From an uncultured Eubacteriales bacterium (GTDB taxonomy: Bacteria > Bacillota > Clostridia > Peptostreptococcales > Anaerovoracaceae), in NCBI GenBank assembly GCA_902773665.1, contig CACYFF010000020.1, positions 1 to 40,354 of the forward strand: DNA of 40,354 nt, given 5' to 3'. The notes beneath the pieces were generated by a model. That model made no database searches. It was not told the origin of the DNA and saw only the letters and a list, made by a program, of their open reading frames with translations. Below are positions 15,800 through 24,060 of the stretch, piece after piece. Position 1 is the first letter of the stretch. Every line of letters begins with the position of its first letter. The position numbers and the translations under genes were made by a program.

Positions 15800-17281
15800 T
15801 TACAGGATATCCGAGATGAGCCGGCCGACGTTTTCCTTCAGCTTGATGGTCCAGGGACGCTGGGCATAGAGGACCGGCGTCATATGGATGGAATTATCCA
15901 TGTCCCGGAGGAAGGCGTTGTGCAACCTGCGCGCCACGTCCTTGTCGTAGACCACGGCGTTGCACTCGAAATTCAGCTTAAAGCTGCGGATGTCGAAGTT
16001 GGCGGAACCGACGGAGCTCACCTCGTCATCCACGGTGATGCATTTGCTGTGCAGGAAGCCTTTGTTGTAGATATAGACCTTTACGCCGCTTTCCATTAGG
16101 GAGGCGGCGTTGTTGTACGTGACCCAATAGACAAAGGGATGGTCCGGCTTGTTGGGGATCATCAGCCGCACGTCGATGCCGGAAAGGGCGGCGGTCTTTA
16201 AAGCTTCGAAGATGCTCTGGTCCGGGATGAAGTAGGGAGTCTGCACGCAGACGCTCTTCTTGGCGGATGTGATCATCTTCAGATAGAGCCGCTTGATCTC
16301 TTCTTCGGGGCTGTCCGGGCCGCAGGACACGATCTGCACGCCGCTGCTGCCGGCAGGGATGAGGACCTTGTAGTCCAGATCGTCCCCGTGGAAATCCTCG
16401 CCGCTGGCGTAGCGCCAGTCCAGAAGGAAGCGGTCATCCACGTCCTCGACGCAGCCTCCCACCAGGCGCAGATGGGTATCGCGCCAGCCGTTGAACTTCG
16501 TGGAACGGCCTTCGTATTCGGAGGCGACGTTCAGCCCGCCCACGTAAGCTACTTTTTCGTCGATGATGACCAGCTTGCGGTGGTTGCGGTAGTTCGGCTT
16601 CAGCTGGATCTTGAACACGTTGGCGGGGAAGAAGAAGGCTACCTTGCCGCCGGCTGCCTTCAGACCCTTCAGATGTTTTTCCTTGATCTGCCGCGAGCCC
16701 ATGGCATCCAGAAGCAGGCGTACTTCCACGCCTTCCTCGGCTTTTTTGCGAAGCACGCGAAGGATGCGGAGACCCACGTCGTCGGGCTTCATGATGAAGT
16801 ACTCCATGTTGATGAACTTCTCAGCCGCCTCCAGATCCCGGACCAGCTGGTCGAACTTCGCCCGGCCCTCCGTAAAGATGCGCACGTCGTTGTTCTGGGA
16901 GTAGAAGGCCATGGCGTGGACCTGATTCAGGTAGATCAGATCCTTCCATTTTTCGCCCTCCGGGTTCATGTGGCGGTACCGGCCGTAGGCCATGTCGTCC
17001 ATCTGGATGCTCAGATCCTCTCCGGCTTTCTGCATCTCGAAACGCGACCGTTTGAACAGCTTCTGCCTCGTGATGTTCTGGGAAAGGAAGAAATAAAGAA
17101 AAATGCCCAGGCCCGGCAGCAGATTGATGACCATGAGCCACGCCAGCGTGGCGGACGGGCTCTTTCTCTCCAGGAAGATGACGGCGAAGCTCAAAAGAAG
17201 ATCGATGACGAAGATCGTCGTGATGATCGCCGTAGGGGAATTTTCATAGAGAGTGATCAATCTGTACAGGGCAGTGAGCAT
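15800..17281 (-). CDS. cls: Cardiolipin synthase
   Basis: A 493-residue membrane-associated phospholipase D family enzyme that joins two phosphatidylglycerols to cardiolipin. Two N-terminal hydrophobic segments (about 1-60) are followed by two HKD motifs: N-H-R-K-L-V-I-I-D-E with V-A-Y-V-G-G-L-N in the first half, and H-S-K-C-I-T-V-D-D with S-S-V-G-S-A-N-F-D in the second. The length is standard. The ribosome site is weak (AAAG about 11 nt upstream), but the start begins the first membrane segment. It follows thioredoxin on the same strand by about 50 nt. Confidence 0.95.
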   Translation of the reverse strand: MLTALYRLITLYENSPTAIITTIFVIDLLLSFAVIFLERKSPSATLAWLMVINLLPGLGIFLYFFLSQNITRQKLFKRSRFEMQKAGEDLSIQMDDMAYGRYRHMNPEGEKWKDLIYLNQVHAMAFYSQNNDVRIFTEGRAKFDQLVRDLEAAEKFINMEYFIMKPDDVGLRILRVLRKKAEEGVEVRLLLDAMGSRQIKEKHLKGLKAAGGKVAFFFPANVFKIQLKPNYRNHRKLVIIDEKVAYVGGLNVASEYEGRSTKFNGWRDTHLRLVGGCVEDVDDRFLLDWRYASGEDFHGDDLDYKVLIPAGSSGVQIVSCGPDSPEEEIKRLYLKMITSAKKSVCVQTPYFIPDQSIFEALKTAALSGIDVRLMIPNKPDHPFVYWVTYNNAASLMESGVKVYIYNKGFLHSKCITVDDEVSSVGSANFDIRSFKLNFECNAVVYDKDVARRLHNAFLRDMDNSIHMTPVLYAQRPWTIKLKENVGRLISDIL

Positions 17282-17305
17282 TTTCGGAATACTTTCTTAT
17301 GCTGC

Positions 17306-17320
17306 GGCCGCGCGGCGGCC
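17306..17320 (-). other. GC-rich hairpin between trxA and cls
   Basis: GGCCGC (17306-17311) pairs with GCGGCC (17315-17320) around a 3-nt loop, in the gap between the thioredoxin stop and the cls start. No T-run follows on the minus strand, so it is more likely a processing or attenuation hairpin than a full terminator. Confidence 0.3.
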
Positions 17321-17328
17321 AAAAGATC

Positions 17329-17646
17329 TTACAGCAGTTCGTTGAGAGCTGCCTTGAAGGTGGTCTCGTCTACAGCGCCGTCGATGCGCTTTACCATCTT
17401 GCCGTTCTTAAAGAACATAAAGCAGGGGATGCCCATGACTCTGTTCTGGATGGCAAGCTTCTTGTGATCGTCTACGTTGATCTTGCAGAAGGCGATCTTA
17501 TCGTATTCGGCAGCGCAGGCTTCGAAAATGGGCAGCATGGCCTTGCAGGGGCCGCACCAGTCTGCGTAATAGTCGACAACGGCAGCTTCGGCGCCGGATA
17601 AAACGGTTTCGTAGGTCTCTTCAGTCAGATATGTGATCTCGTTCAT
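17329..17646 (-). CDS. trxA: Thioredoxin
   Basis: A 105-residue thioredoxin with the redox motif W-C-G-P-C (C31, C34) and the cis-proline in M-G-I-P-C-F. The residue after the cis-proline is cysteine, where threonine is usual, giving a third cysteine close to the active site. It reduces protein disulfides in the cytosol. The start at 17646 has GAGGAGG upstream and is preferred over an ATG 12 codons earlier. It is the first gene before cls on this strand. Confidence 0.93.
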   Translation of the reverse strand: MNEITYLTEETYETVLSGAEAAVVDYYADWCGPCKAMLPIFEACAAEYDKIAFCKINVDDHKKLAIQNRVMGIPCFMFFKNGKMVKRIDGAVDETTFKAALNELL

Positions 17647-17672
17647 TTTTTCCTCCTCATGATTTGCAACAT

Positions 17673-17681
17673 ATTTTAGCA
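17673..17681 (-). promoter_or_regulatory. Extended -10 of the thioredoxin gene
   Basis: On the minus strand TGcTAAAAT (17681-17673) is an extended -10, about 27 nt before the ATG at 17646. No -35 is apparent. Confidence 0.5.
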
Positions 17682-17727
17682 CTTTATGATATCACGGAGG
17701 GGACGCCGTTGCAAGCGCCCGGCAGGA

Positions 17728-17757
17728 CTGACAAAGCGGGGCAATTGATGGTATAAT
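17728..17757 (+). promoter_or_regulatory. Promoter of the lipoprotein gene
   Basis: CTGACA (17728-17733) and TATAAT (17752-17757) are 18 nt apart, with the extended TGg directly before the -10. It lies 32 nt upstream of the ATG at 17790. Confidence 0.65.
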
Positions 17758-17789
17758 ATAATACTTATTCTGTGAGGTAAAGGGACGCA

Positions 17790-19265
17790 ATGGATCGACG
17801 CAGACCCATTACAATCTTCATAACGGTACTGCTTCTGACGGCGCTTCTGTGCGCCTGTACGGATACGGCTGCGGAAGAACCTGTACAGTGTCCGCTGCCG
17901 GCGTATTATGCCGCAGTGTCGGTGACCCCTGGATCGTCCCGGCAGTTCGAAGTGAACGACGTTCCTGTGCGGGTCACGGAATTCCGAGACGAGCTGCACG
18001 GGGACGCGGTGTTGGACGCCAGTTACTACGAGCTGGACAACGGCGATACCGTTTTCGCAGGTTCTCTGCGGTCGGAGACCGGCGGCGATGCCATCCCGGT
18101 TTTCGAGATTGTCTGCCGCAGCATGGAACTGCGCTTTTTCCGCGGCGGCGCGTGGCACAGGTCTTCGCAGAAGGGCATATACCGCTCCGGATGCCTGTTC
18201 CTCGACACGGACGAAGGCAGCTATATCATCTATCTGCCCCAGGGGTACGAACACATCGAAAACGGATGCATCCGGGTGCTCAAAGATGCAAAAGGGTGGA
18301 TGGACGTCCGCAAAACGGCGGACGGCATGTGGAAGATCTCCCTGTACGCGATGCCTCCCGGAGAAAATGCCTCCTCTGATTTTTTCCTTTGCCGCACGGA
18401 TGCCGCTGCGATCGACTGGGAAGACGACGAAGTACCGGCCCTCTGGCAGATCCTGACGAACGACGGCGCGTGGCGCATGCTGTACGATGGGTACTATTAC
18501 GAATCAGCCGCCAATTACGAACCCTGGGGAGATGGCGTCTACGCCAACCGGCCTGCCTGCTATCTGGCCTGGGTCTATGCGCGCCATGCCGCGGAATGCC
18601 CCATCATGGATACGCTGAACTGCTTCGTACTGGACCGTATGATCCGCTGCCAGAACGAAGAAGGATACTGGCCCAGCAATTCCCGGAGCCGCTGGCTATA
18701 CGCAAAGTACAGCGTAAACGCCGGCTATTACGATACGCGGTTCAACTCCGACCTGATGGAGACGCTGCTGACGGAATACCGCAGATCGTCCTGGCCGGAA
18801 CTGGAGAACTGTATCGAGGCCTATTTCGATTTCTACCTGCAGTTCGCGGAACAGTACGGCTGGTCGCCGGAGAGCGGAGGCCTGTTCGTGCCGGATTATT
18901 ACGAAACGGGCATGTGGCGTCCGCATACGTCGCTGAACCATCAGCTTGCGGAGATCTCCGTGCTGCTGAAGGGCGGCGCGCTGCTAAAGCGGAGCGATCT
19001 TACGGACCTCGGTCTGCAGATGCTTGCGGCGATCGAAGGGTCGGAAGAACACTGGATCCGCGAAGACGGCAACCTGGAATACGCGATCTATCCCGGCGGT
19101 GTCTACGGGGGCACGGATTATCCTTTCCTCACGTATAACGATCTGCACGATCTGCAGAAAACGCTGCGAAAGTGCGGACTTCTGCGCAGCAGCTGCCTGC
19201 AGCGTCTCATGGCCAGCAAGAAGGTCTGGATGGATGCACACGGCGTTACGGGGTACGTGCAGTAA
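17790..19265 (+). CDS. Putative lipoprotein with a helical C-terminal domain, function unknown
   Basis: A 491-residue exported protein. The N-terminus has R-R-R, a hydrophobic core (7-22) and a lipobox L-C-A-C with the lipidated cysteine at C23, so it should be anchored outside the membrane. Residues of about 35-200 look beta-rich. About 220-480 are helix-rich, with many Trp, Tyr and acidic residues and repeated aromatic-plus-Asn/Glu motifs such as G-Y-W-P-S-N-S-R and Y-D-T-R-F-N-S-D. This resembles the (alpha/alpha) toroid folds of glycan lyases, epimerases and glycosidases, in particular the C-terminal part of glucuronyl C5-epimerases, but that is inference from pattern only. GAGG precedes the start. 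It has its own promoter and is followed by the M50 protease gene, which has another. Confidence 0.7.
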   Translation: MDRRRPITIFITVLLLTALLCACTDTAAEEPVQCPLPAYYAAVSVTPGSSRQFEVNDVPVRVTEFRDELHGDAVLDASYYELDNGDTVFAGSLRSETGGDAIPVFEIVCRSMELRFFRGGAWHRSSQKGIYRSGCLFLDTDEGSYIIYLPQGYEHIENGCIRVLKDAKGWMDVRKTADGMWKISLYAMPPGENASSDFFLCRTDAAAIDWEDDEVPALWQILTNDGAWRMLYDGYYYESAANYEPWGDGVYANRPACYLAWVYARHAAECPIMDTLNCFVLDRMIRCQNEEGYWPSNSRSRWLYAKYSVNAGYYDTRFNSDLMETLLTEYRRSSWPELENCIEAYFDFYLQFAEQYGWSPESGGLFVPDYYETGMWRPHTSLNHQLAEISVLLKGGALLKRSDLTDLGLQMLAAIEGSEEHWIREDGNLEYAIYPGGVYGGTDYPFLTYNDLHDLQKTLRKCGLLRSSCLQRLMASKKVWMDAHGVTGYVQ

Positions 19266-19292
19266 AACCATGTGTCGCGAAAAGCGGAAACA

Positions 19293-19301
19293 TGATAAAA
19301 T
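19293..19301 (+). promoter_or_regulatory. Extended -10 before the M50 protease gene
   Basis: TGaTAAAAT lies 20 nt before the ATG at 19322, and AAGGAG follows it. This suggests separate transcription of the downstream genes from the lipoprotein gene. Confidence 0.4.
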
Positions 19302-19321
19302 AAATCATTAAGGAGCTTTTC

Positions 19322-20056
19322 ATGCAAAGATTTTTCGACAGGCGTTCTCTCATCCTCATCCTGATCCTCGCTTACCTGGGGCCGATCCGCGCCCTGATGA
19401 ACAACGGCACGGCGGGACTAAGCAACTGGATCGTCAGCACGCTCATTACGATACCCGGTATCATCATCGGCCTCTCGTTCCACGAGTATGCCCATGCGAT
19501 GGTCGCCTATAAAAGCGGGGACGTGACCCCGAAGATCATGGGACGCTGCACGATAGAGCCCCAAGCCCACGTAGACCTGATGGGCATCCTGTCCCTGGTC
19601 TTCATCGGTTTTGGCTGGGGCAAGCCCGTCGTGGTAAACCCGCAGAATTTTAAAAACAGGCATAGAGATACGCTGCTCGTGGATGCTGCGGGGGTCACCA
19701 TGAATCTGATCGTGGCATTCGTGTTCGGCCTGCTCCTGAAGATCCTGGTGACGGCGGTTCCGTCCATCCTGACGACCAGCTTCGGCCATACGATCTTCAT
19801 GGTGTTCTACTACGTTATCATCATCAACGTGTCGCTCATGCTGTTCAACTTCCTGCCGGTGCCGCCGCTGGACGGTTTCGGCTTTCTTACGGAGCTGTTC
19901 CACCTGCAGAACACGCAGTTCTACAGCTTCGTGTACCGCAACAGCCTCGTCATCCTGCTGGTGCTCATCCTGTTCGACGTGCCGAGCATGCTGCTGTCGC
20001 GGCCTATTTACGCCATCGTCAGTTTTATTACGAATACCGTATTTCACATATTGTAG
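19322..20056 (+). CDS. Site-2 protease family (M50) membrane metalloprotease
   Basis: A 244-residue polytopic protein of the short M50 group. The zinc motif H-E-Y-A-H is at H54-H58 in a membrane segment. The second conserved motif, N-F-L-P-V-P-P-L-D-G, brings the third ligand Asp. It lacks a PDZ domain, so it is the SpoIVFB/YwhC-like rather than the RseP-like form. It probably cleaves a membrane-bound substrate, perhaps an anti-sigma factor or signal peptide, but nothing nearby identifies it. AAGGAG precedes the start. Confidence 0.88.
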   Translation: MQRFFDRRSLILILILAYLGPIRALMNNGTAGLSNWIVSTLITIPGIIIGLSFHEYAHAMVAYKSGDVTPKIMGRCTIEPQAHVDLMGILSLVFIGFGWGKPVVVNPQNFKNRHRDTLLVDAAGVTMNLIVAFVFGLLLKILVTAVPSILTTSFGHTIFMVFYYVIIINVSLMLFNFLPVPPLDGFGFLTELFHLQNTQFYSFVYRNSLVILLVLILFDVPSMLLSRPIYAIVSFITNTVFHIL

Positions 20057-20074
20057 ATTAGGAGATCTGAAAAC

Positions 20075-21121
20075 ATGACCAAGAAAACTGTAAAAGATTA
20101 TACCGATTTTGCCGTGGAGAAAGCCTGCGAACTGCTGGCGATCAACAGCCCCAGCGGCTATACCGACGAGGCTGCGGACTGGCTCATCAAAGAGTTCAAA
20201 GAGCTGGGCTATAAGGCGAAGAAGACCGTCAAGGGCGGCGTAACGGTCGACCTGGGCGGTAAAAACGATAAGGACGGCCTGCTGATCATGGCGCACTTCG
20301 ATACGCTGGGCGGCATGGTCCGCGAGATCAAGGAGAACGGCCGCCTGAAGATCACCGCCATCGGAGGTTTCCACGCGGAGACGGCCGAGACGGAATGCTG
20401 TGTCATCAAGACCAAGTTCTCCGGCGAATATGAGGGTACTTATCAGGTGGAGAACGCTTCCGCCCACGTCAACGACGATCTGGCAGCAGCCAAGAGAAAC
20501 TTCAAGACCATGGAAGTCGTCATCGATGAAGACGTGGACTGCGTGGAGGACGTGCGCGCCTTGGGCATCCAGGCCGGTGACTTCGTTTTCTTCGACCCCC
20601 GCACCAAGGTGACGAAGAGCGGCTACATCAAGAGCCGTTTCCTGGACGATAAGCTGTGCTGCGGCATCTTCCTGGCCTTTGCGAAATACCTGAAGGAGAG
20701 CGGCAAGGAGCCCGAGCGGCATCTGTACATGCAGTTCACCTGCTTTGAGGAAGTGGGCCACGGTGCTGCGAGCTATTGCCCGAAGGGGGTCACCGAGATG
20801 CTGTCCGTCGACATGGGTTGCGTCGGCGAAGGCCTTACCTGCACCGAGCACATGGTCTCTATCTGCGCGAAGGACAGCTCCGGACCGTACAACTATGCGG
20901 TCGTAAAAGGGCTGGAAGAAGCGGCGATCCGCGCGAAGGCGGACTACGCGGTGGACATCTATCCCAGCTACAGCTCCGACGCATCTGTCGCGGTCTGCGC
21001 GGGATTCGACGTCCGTCACGGGGTCATCGGCCCGGGCGTCTACGCTTCCCACGGCTATGAGAGAAGCCACAAGGACGGCGTCTGCAACACGCTGCTCCTG
21101 CTCGACGAATACATCCAGTAA
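20075..21121 (+). CDS. M42 family metallo-aminopeptidase
   Basis: A 348-residue co-catalytic zinc peptidase of the M42 family (YsdC/FrvX type). Metal and catalytic residues are recognisable: H74 with D76 in M-A-H-F-D, the bridging Asp in F-L-D-D-K (191-192), the catalytic pair E225-E226 in C-F-E-E-V-G-H, Asp in S-V-D-M-G, and the last His in A-S-H-G-Y-E. These enzymes form large tetrahedral assemblies and trim peptides in the cytosol. It starts 18 nt after the M50 gene with AGGAG upstream. A third large peptidase gene (pepF) is 4 kb away. Confidence 0.9.
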   Translation: MTKKTVKDYTDFAVEKACELLAINSPSGYTDEAADWLIKEFKELGYKAKKTVKGGVTVDLGGKNDKDGLLIMAHFDTLGGMVREIKENGRLKITAIGGFHAETAETECCVIKTKFSGEYEGTYQVENASAHVNDDLAAAKRNFKTMEVVIDEDVDCVEDVRALGIQAGDFVFFDPRTKVTKSGYIKSRFLDDKLCCGIFLAFAKYLKESGKEPERHLYMQFTCFEEVGHGAASYCPKGVTEMLSVDMGCVGEGLTCTEHMVSICAKDSSGPYNYAVVKGLEEAAIRAKADYAVDIYPSYSSDASVAVCAGFDVRHGVIGPGVYASHGYERSHKDGVCNTLLLLDEYIQ

Positions 21122-21139
21122 CACGGGAGGGATCACAAC

Positions 21140-22081
21140 ATGGAATTTCAGACTTACAACATCGTAAATGAACGGCCGAGGACCATCCGGGCCCTGGCGC
21201 GTCAGGCGCTGCAGGGGAGATGGACGGAAGCCTTCGTCCTGCTGTTGGTGGTGACCGCCATCGAACAGGTGCCCGGTACGATCATCAACAGCATCGCAAG
21301 AGAAGGCAGCATTCTCGGCTTTATCGCCAGCATCTACTCGCTCCTCATCGCGGGCCCGCTGGCCATGGGCGTCGCCTATTACTTCATCAAGCTGTTCCGT
21401 CAGAGAAACGGCGGCCTGGACGATCTCAAATACGGCTTCGGCTATGCCCAGAAGGCCATCGTCCTGCACCTGAACATCATCATTCGCGTGTTCCTGTGGG
21501 CGCTGCTGTTCATCGTGCCCGGGATCATCGCCGGGATCCGATACAGCATGGCCAACTACATTCTGGCGGATGACCCCAGCAAGAGCCCGCAGCAGTGCCT
21601 CTTCGAGAGCTCCGCGATGATGCGCGGCAACAAGATGAATTATGTCGTCCTGATGATCAGCTTTATCGGCTGGCTCATCGTGGCGAGCATCCCCTCCGGC
21701 ATCGTCGAATCCATTCTGGTAAGACCGGCGCAGGCGTTCCTGAATTCTACGGATCCGAACCAGTATTTTGCGGCGCTTTCCCAGGCGGCCAACCATCCGC
21801 TGGCGCTGCTGGCGTCCGTTCCGACGCTCATCGTAAATGCCTATATGAATACGGCGACGGCCTGCTTCTACGATCTGGCCAATGGCAATCTGTCCGTGGG
21901 CGGCTACGATTATGCCGCGGCGCAAGGCAGCGTGGAAGATCCGTTTACGGGGAAAGACGTAACGTTTACGGACGTTCCCACGGAAGTGACCCACGAGGAT
22001 CTGCCGGAGACGTTCGAAGATCCGGAGCTGAAGGCTGCGGAAGACAAATATACCGGCGACGATAACATCTACGGCGAATAA
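21140..22081 (+). CDS. DUF975 family integral membrane protein
   Basis: A 313-residue membrane protein with about five or six hydrophobic segments and the DUF975 N-terminal signature (R-A-L-A-R-Q-A-L-Q-G-R-W). The last 70 residues are hydrophilic and acidic, with many Asp, Glu and Thr, and probably extend into the cytosol. Function unknown. It starts 18 nt after the M42 gene with GGGAGG. Its TAA overlaps the next ATG by one base (TAATG), which couples it to the Mur ligase. Confidence 0.8.
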   Translation: MEFQTYNIVNERPRTIRALARQALQGRWTEAFVLLLVVTAIEQVPGTIINSIAREGSILGFIASIYSLLIAGPLAMGVAYYFIKLFRQRNGGLDDLKYGFGYAQKAIVLHLNIIIRVFLWALLFIVPGIIAGIRYSMANYILADDPSKSPQQCLFESSAMMRGNKMNYVVLMISFIGWLIVASIPSGIVESILVRPAQAFLNSTDPNQYFAALSQAANHPLALLASVPTLIVNAYMNTATACFYDLANGNLSVGGYDYAAAQGSVEDPFTGKDVTFTDVPTEVTHEDLPETFEDPELKAAEDKYTGDDNIYGE

Positions 22082-23586
22082 TGAAGAAACAAACCTTTCT
22101 TTACGAATATGTGGAGCTGCTGCGGGGTGAAGGCCTACTGGACGCGGAGCCGTCCAAGGACCTTCAGTTTGCCCCGGTACAGCAGCTCACCTTCGATTCC
22201 CGGGAGGCTGCGCCTGGCACGCTTTTCGTGTGCAAGGGCGAAGCGTTTAAGCCCGAGTATCTGGAGAAAGCCTTCGAGGCAGGGGCGTTCTGCTACGTGT
22301 CGGAGGTGCGCTACGCAGGGGATCATCCGGCGATCCTCGTGAGCGACATCCGGCGCGCCATGGCTTTGATGGCGGAACTGTTTTACGGAACGGAGGACCG
22401 CAGCTTTCCGCTGATCGGCCTGACCGGCACCAAGGGCAAATCCACGACGCTGTACTTTATCAAAAACGTTCTGGATACTTGGTACGAAAAGGATGGCAAG
22501 CGGGTCGGCTTTCTGTCCACCATCGATTCCTACGACGGTGTGAATGAATTCGAGTCGCACTTGACGACGCCGGAGGCGTTTACGCTGCACGAGCACTTCT
22601 GGCATGCGGAGGAAGCGGGCCTGCCTGCGTTCGTCATGGAAGTTTCGTCCCAGGGGCTGAAATACGACCGCACCTACGGCGTGGCATTCGACGCCGGCGC
22701 CTTCCTGAATTACGGGATCGATCACGTGGGCAAGGGGGAGCACACGGACGAAGAGGACTACATCTCTTCGAAGCTGCGCTTTTTCGGCCAGTGTAAAAAC
22801 GTGTTCCTCAACCTGGATACAGACCGCTTAGACCGCATCTACGGCGCCGCAAAGGACGCGGGCTGCTTCATTCATACCTATTCCGCCAAGGGAAACCCCG
22901 ACGCGGATTTCCGGGCAGAGGACGTGCGGCGGGAGAACGGCTACACGCTCTTTACGCTCAAGAACAGGGAAGGCGAGACGGTTTACGATTTCGCACTCAG
23001 CATCCCCGGCTCCTTCAATGTGGAGAACGCCATGGCTGCCATCTTATTGTGCCGCTGGCTGGGCGTGCCCCACGATGCGATCGCGGAAGGGCTGAAGGAC
23101 GCCCGGGCCAAGGGCCGCATGGAAGTGTTCGAGAATAAGGAAAGAGAAGTCGTCGTCATCTCCGACTACGCTCACAACATCCTGAGCTTTGAGAAACTGT
23201 ACGAAGCCGTGAAGGAGGATTACCCGGGCTGGCGCATCGAAGGCCTGTTCGGATGCCCCGGCGGCAAAGGTCTTTCCCGCAGGGAAGAACTGCCGAGGGC
23301 AGTCAGTAAATATGCGGACTTTGTGTGGGTCACCGAGGAAGACCCCGGCTTGGATGACGTATCGGCCATCTGCCGCACGCTTTCGGAAAATCTGGCAAAG
23401 CACGGGTGCCCCTGCCGCATCGTGGAGGACCGCACCGAAGCCATCGAAACGGCGATCCGGGCGGCGGCGCCGAAGACCGTCATCGTCATGACCGGCAAAG
23501 GCCGGGAAGAATATATGCACCGTGGGAACGCGTATGAACCCATAGCATCCGATTCCGCCCTGGCGGAAAAGTTCCTGACAGAGTAA
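22081..23586 (+). CDS. MurE-like Mur ligase (UDP-N-acetylmuramyl-peptide synthetase family)
   Basis: A 501-residue Mur ligase. An N-terminal UDP-binding domain is followed by the central ATPase, with P-loop G-T-K-G-K-S-T-T (116-123), and a C-terminal domain with D-Y-A-H-N and T-G-K-G-R-E-E-Y. MurE adds the third residue of the peptidoglycan stem to UDP-MurNAc-L-Ala-D-Glu. The specificity segment that reads D-N-P-R in DAP-adding MurE is E-E-D-P-G (419-423) here, so neither meso-DAP nor lysine can be assigned safely. It may be a second, specialised paralogue of a housekeeping MurE elsewhere. It overlaps the DUF975 stop by one base. Confidence 0.85.
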   Translation: MKKQTFLYEYVELLRGEGLLDAEPSKDLQFAPVQQLTFDSREAAPGTLFVCKGEAFKPEYLEKAFEAGAFCYVSEVRYAGDHPAILVSDIRRAMALMAELFYGTEDRSFPLIGLTGTKGKSTTLYFIKNVLDTWYEKDGKRVGFLSTIDSYDGVNEFESHLTTPEAFTLHEHFWHAEEAGLPAFVMEVSSQGLKYDRTYGVAFDAGAFLNYGIDHVGKGEHTDEEDYISSKLRFFGQCKNVFLNLDTDRLDRIYGAAKDAGCFIHTYSAKGNPDADFRAEDVRRENGYTLFTLKNREGETVYDFALSIPGSFNVENAMAAILLCRWLGVPHDAIAEGLKDARAKGRMEVFENKEREVVVISDYAHNILSFEKLYEAVKEDYPGWRIEGLFGCPGGKGLSRREELPRAVSKYADFVWVTEEDPGLDDVSAICRTLSENLAKHGCPCRIVEDRTEAIETAIRAAAPKTVIVMTGKGREEYMHRGNAYEPIASDSALAEKFLTE

Positions 23587-23598
23587 GGAGGAGGAAAG

Positions 23599-23955
23599 AT
23601 GAGCAGATTCAGCGTAATTGCGGGCCGGGGCGGTGAGAGCCGTCTGGTGGGCCGCTACGAGACCTTTGAGGACTGCTGCGCCGCAGCGGAAAGCATGCTG
23701 CGGCAGGGAAGCGGCTTGGGTTTTCACTTCAAGTGCAATATCCTGTGCGACGACAAGGAGTTCTTCTGGGTGAATTCCGACGCCATCGGCACCGGAGAAC
23801 TGGTGGATCTTCTGGACGAGTGGGAACAGCTTGGTGATGAGCCGGGCTACGCCGGAGCGGACCGGGACGGCAAGCGCGCCTGGGTGCGCGAGGCGCTCAA
23901 GTCTGGACGGCTGGTGGCTACCGGCGAAGCTGTGGCGCTCATCCCGGAAGAATAA
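23599..23955 (+). CDS. Small hypothetical protein
   Basis: A 118-residue soluble protein I do not recognise. It has a C-C pair (C27, C28), two further cysteines near residues 46 and 50, and a mixed charged composition without membrane segments. A strong AAGGAGGAGG ribosome site and a 12-nt gap after the Mur ligase show that it is a real, co-expressed gene. It is the last gene before the large hairpin at 23970-24021. Confidence 0.7.
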   Translation: MSRFSVIAGRGGESRLVGRYETFEDCCAAAESMLRQGSGLGFHFKCNILCDDKEFFWVNSDAIGTGELVDLLDEWEQLGDEPGYAGADRDGKRAWVREALKSGRLVATGEAVALIPEE

Positions 23956-23969
23956 AAAACAAGACACTG

Positions 23970-24021
23970 GGGGGACAGGTACATCGTGCACAGCACAGCG
24001 GACCTGTCCCCCTGTATTTTT
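23970..24021 (+). terminator. Large hairpin with an inner stem, REP-like, probable terminator
   Basis: GGGGGACAGGT (23970-23980) pairs perfectly with ACCTGTCCCCC (24002-24012). The 21-nt loop contains a second stem, GTGC/GCAC (23986-23996). TGTATTTTT follows, so it can terminate the 19322-23955 run. The GGGGACAGGT core resembles REP-type palindromes dispersed in some Clostridia genomes. Only this copy is in the window. Confidence 0.75.
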
Positions 24022-24060
24022 CAGTTATTGTTACGCAGTCTTGATTGAGAGAGATAGTTT

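Noticed and set aside
19418-21994. An 858-codon open frame on the minus strand
   Set aside because: It lies antisense to three well-supported genes (M50, M42, DUF975) with clear motifs and ribosome sites. Its composition (His, Arg, Gln rich) is typical of a shadow frame in GC-rich DNA.
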